Assembly: GCA_963662155.1 (NCBI GenBank)
Contig: OY759268.1
Location: 53,688,957-53,752,956, forward strand
Direction: 5' to 3'
From: Lamellibrachia columna
Lineage: Eukaryota > Annelida > Polychaeta > Sabellida > Siboglinidae
Length of the DNA stretch: 64,000 nucleotides
Shown: positions 61,908 through 64,000 of the stretch, one piece after another
How the letters are laid out: every line of letters starts with the position of its first letter
How positions within the stretch are numbered: position 1 is the stretch's first letter
Notes under the pieces: generated by a model
Database searches by the model: none
Seen by the model: the letters and a program-made list of their open reading frames with translations, nothing else
Told to the model about the DNA's origin: nothing
Translations under genes and position numbers: made by a program

Positions 61908-62438
61908 CTTTGACTTGTTGATGTTGACCTTGCAGCCATGACATATCATGACTTTGTTGCTGCTGTTGACTTTGCAGCCATGACATATCATGACTTTGTT
62001 GCTGCTGATGACCTTGCAGCCATGACATATCATGACTTTGTTGATGCTGATGACTTTGCAGCCATGACATATCATGACTTTGTTGCTGCTGTTGACTTTG
62101 CAGCCAGGACATATCATGACTTTGTTGCTGCTGATGACCTTGCAGCCATGACATATCATGACTTTGTTGCTGCTGTTGACTTTGCAGCCATGACATATCA
62201 TGACTTTGTTGCTGCTGATGACCTTGTAGCCATGACATATCATGACTTTGTTGCTGCTGATGACCTTGCAGCCATGACATATCATGACTTTGTTGCTGCT
62301 GATGACCTTGCAGCCATGACATATCATGACTTTGTTGCTGCTGTTGACTTTGCAGCCATGACATGTCATGACTTTGTTGCTGCTGTTGACCTTGCAGCCA
62401 GGACATATCATGACTTTGTTGCTGCTGTTGATGTTGAA
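61908..62438 (-). CDS. Gln-rich repeat exon made of a 42-bp coding minisatellite
   Basis: A 531-bp exon. The acceptor is tatctcttgagcag, with a second possible AG three bases upstream (a CAGCAG tandem acceptor, exon start 62441 or 62438). The donor is AAAG|GTACAG. It enters with two bases and leaves with G (class 1-1). In that frame it reads about twelve 14-residue repeats of the form SHDMSWLQGHQQQQ, with G/S and H/Q as the variable positions, ending QHQQVK. No stop. Other minus frames are open too, as expected of a 42-bp repeat, but only this one agrees with both splice sites and the neighbouring phases. Gln-rich, with one Trp and one Met per repeat. The repeat number is probably variable between individuals. 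Function unknown; a helical or prion-like assembly segment is possible. Confidence 0.7.
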
Positions 62439-62743
62439 CTGCTGCTCAAGAGATAAACAAGACATTGTTCTCAATATATTAAGTAATTTGTGATATTATA
62501 GAATTGTCTGAATCTGGTATGAAACAGTAATTGCACTTTGGGCTCGTATAATTTGTTCAATCAAAAACAATACGACGAAAGATGTCAAGTTAAACAAATT
62601 ATGCAAATATCAACAACTTTTTTCTCACGATAAAATTGTGGATAACACTGAACTTCATTACAAGTACCAATTAGTTCATTACCAGTATAATATTAAATAA
62701 ATAAATAAATTTCAGGAGGCTAACACAGCCTATTTTGGGCAGT

Positions 62744-62784
62744 TTACTGCTCTCTTCGTCGTTCTATCATACTCTGGCCTTGTA
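62744..62784 (-). pseudogene. Coiled-coil exon copy with early stop
   Basis: The acceptor gcatttgttttag is intact and the text starts QGQSMIERRREQ, then TAA. No donor keeps the 1-1 phase. It is either a dead cassette or, if spliced in, a premature terminal exon. Confidence 0.6.
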
Positions 62785-62949
62785 CTAAAACAAATGCATT
62801 TATTATTTCTTATAATAATAATTATTCATAAAGCATGTCCAAAATTGTCCTTCCCGCACTATTCAGAGTACTTTTAACAACCTCACCTCATTACAATAAC
62901 AATACGTTCCGTGCATTAAACACCATATAGATGTGTTTAGCTAACTTAC

Positions 62950-62982
62950 TATCTACATTGTGGATCATCTTTTTGACTTGCA
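62950..62982 (-). CDS. 33-bp coiled-coil micro-exon, copy 1
   Basis: Acceptor gtattaccag and donor GATA|GTAAGT. It enters with TG, reads QVKKMIHNVD and leaves with A (class 1-1). Its near-twin is at 55720-55752. The two share splice borders and reading frame, which argues that selection or recent origin keeps them usable. Confidence 0.66.
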
Positions 62983-63103
62983 CTGGTAATACATTTTATG
63001 ATTTCGCAAGTTTTAAATAGGACAAAAAAACCTAAATTATCATTCACATTTTATTTGCAAAGGTTGCATCACTTTCTTGTCATTCTTAAAACAATATGCC
63101 TAC

Positions 63104-63188
63104 CTTCCAAGGTCCGTTTGACTTCTGCAATCTCTGCCTGCAGACGAACCTCCAGTGCACTGTCAGATGCAACAAGATTCAAGATGTC
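63104..63188 (-). CDS. Coiled-coil exon (85 bp), first seen of the series
   Basis: Acceptor gttatgttttcag and donor GGAAG|GTAGGC. It enters in phase 0, reads DILNLVASDSALEVRLQAEI then AEVKRTLE and leaves with G, so it hands over in phase 1, exactly what the class 1-1 exons downstream need. Leucines and valines at heptad-like spacing suggest a coiled coil. Earlier exons must lie at higher coordinates, probably beyond the window. Confidence 0.72.
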
Positions 63189-63189
63189 C

Positions 63190-64000
63190 TGAAAACATAA
63201 CATCGTAAGTGACGCATGAAAAGTTTAACCAGTAGTAAGCTATATAACTCAAAGGTGAACATCAGCTGTGATGACATTTATAGGTGACTGAAGGTTCAGC
63301 AATAGAACATGTATTGTAGTATCAAGTAGTCCAGTAATATGCAGGACATATCCTGAAAGGTCACAATCAGGGTTGATAACGTTCAATATTCAGAATGTCA
63401 GGAAAGTGTAATGACACGGTTAAATAACTTAACATGCCAATAGTCCAGTCAATCTAGGCAAAAAGTCACCTAACCTAGACAAAATTGCAACAGAAACGGG
63501 TTTTGCGGTAAACAAGCCCCAAAACACATGTCGAACAACATATCCAAAATGTAGATGATAATATATGGGGGAAAGTTTCATGTTAATTGCCATAATTTCT
63601 AAGAACAATACTACCATTTCGCCATCTGGCGGATTATTCGTAAAACAGCATCTTCCGCAAATCTTCTTTCTTGTCTGCTGAAGTTTACAGCTATTTAACA
63701 TGATATAAAAACGGCTGGCGAACAAGAACATTGAGTCCCAGTTGTTACATATTACTGTTCGTACAAACTACGGTTGAATTACTCATATACTTAAATCGAT
63801 CACATAATAAATGTTGAAAGTTCACGGCGCATCGGCAATCTGCATATACTGGTCGGACTCGTTTCCGCTATGCTTAATGGGTTTTCACACAAATTTGAAT
63901 ACATTTTTGTGCAACGGATTAATATTCTACTTGCAGCAAATGCTGTTTTACCACCAGGTCTGCATTATCAATTTCCGAACAGGGAACAACCACCAGTAGC
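63190..64000. other. No exon identified
   Basis: AT-rich sequence. Frames at 63429-63731 (minus) and 63811-63999 (plus) lack splice-like borders or recognisable content. Confidence 0.45.

Larger units (their letters stand above)
62465..63060 (-). repeat. Segmental duplicate of 55180-55800
   Basis: See the partner segment for shared blocks. This copy lies between the Gln-rich exon and the first exon of the series, and holds the 33-bp exon 62950-62982 and a broken coiled-coil exon at 62744-62784. Confidence 0.93.

Overview
The window is animal nuclear DNA. It has spliced exons with GT/AG borders, long introns, many decayed LINE and Ty3/gypsy fragments, tRNA-headed SINEs, long (CA)n and (AT)n tracts and many minisatellites. 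The content (an NLR-type NACHT exon, CR1/L2-like LINEs, very high satellite load) fits a marine invertebrate such as a mollusc, brachiopod, annelid or lancelet. The species cannot be named from the sequence alone.

The main biological content is on the minus strand. An exon at 32595-34188 encodes a NACHT NTPase domain. To its left, seven 84-bp exons (24313-24396, 23300-23383, 18624-18707, 17157-17240, 16008-16091, 14900-14983, 13741-13824) each encode one leucine-rich repeat. To its right, a series of small exons (47641-47772, 55720-55752, 56716-56757, 57639-57743, 61908-62438, 62950-62982, 63104-63188) encodes heptad-like and Gln-rich sequence. Intron phases agree throughout: the right-hand exons are class 1-1, fed by a 0-1 exon; the NACHT exon is entered in phase 1 and left in phase 2; the LRR exons are class 2-2. 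I read this as one NLR-like gene of about 50 kb, coiled-coil/Q-rich - NACHT - LRR, with both arms growing by exon duplication. That the exons are one transcript is inference.

Layout by region. 0-2 kb: a 160-bp triplication and no genes. 2-10.2 kb: an unrecognised broken coding fragment and a 7.3-kb array of a 46/42-bp satellite with a roughly 3-kb internal duplication. 11-13 kb: LINE remnants. 12.9-18.1 kb: tandem units of about 1.1 kb, each with an LRR exon and a (CA)n tract. 18.9-32.3 kb: LINE, SINE and gypsy fragments, a 65-bp array, AT-rich palindromes and two older LRR exons. 32.6-34.2 kb: NACHT exon. 34.4-46.5 kb: LINE copies, a perfect 69-bp inverted repeat and several minisatellites. 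46.7-52.7 kb: a coiled-coil exon surrounded by 48-, 25-, 40-, 36- and 28-bp arrays. 55-63.2 kb: duplicated coiled-coil exon cassettes, a gypsy gag-pol remnant and a coding Gln-rich minisatellite.

Most long open frames in the window run through tandem repeats and are not genes. No rRNA gene, CRISPR array or intact transposon was found.
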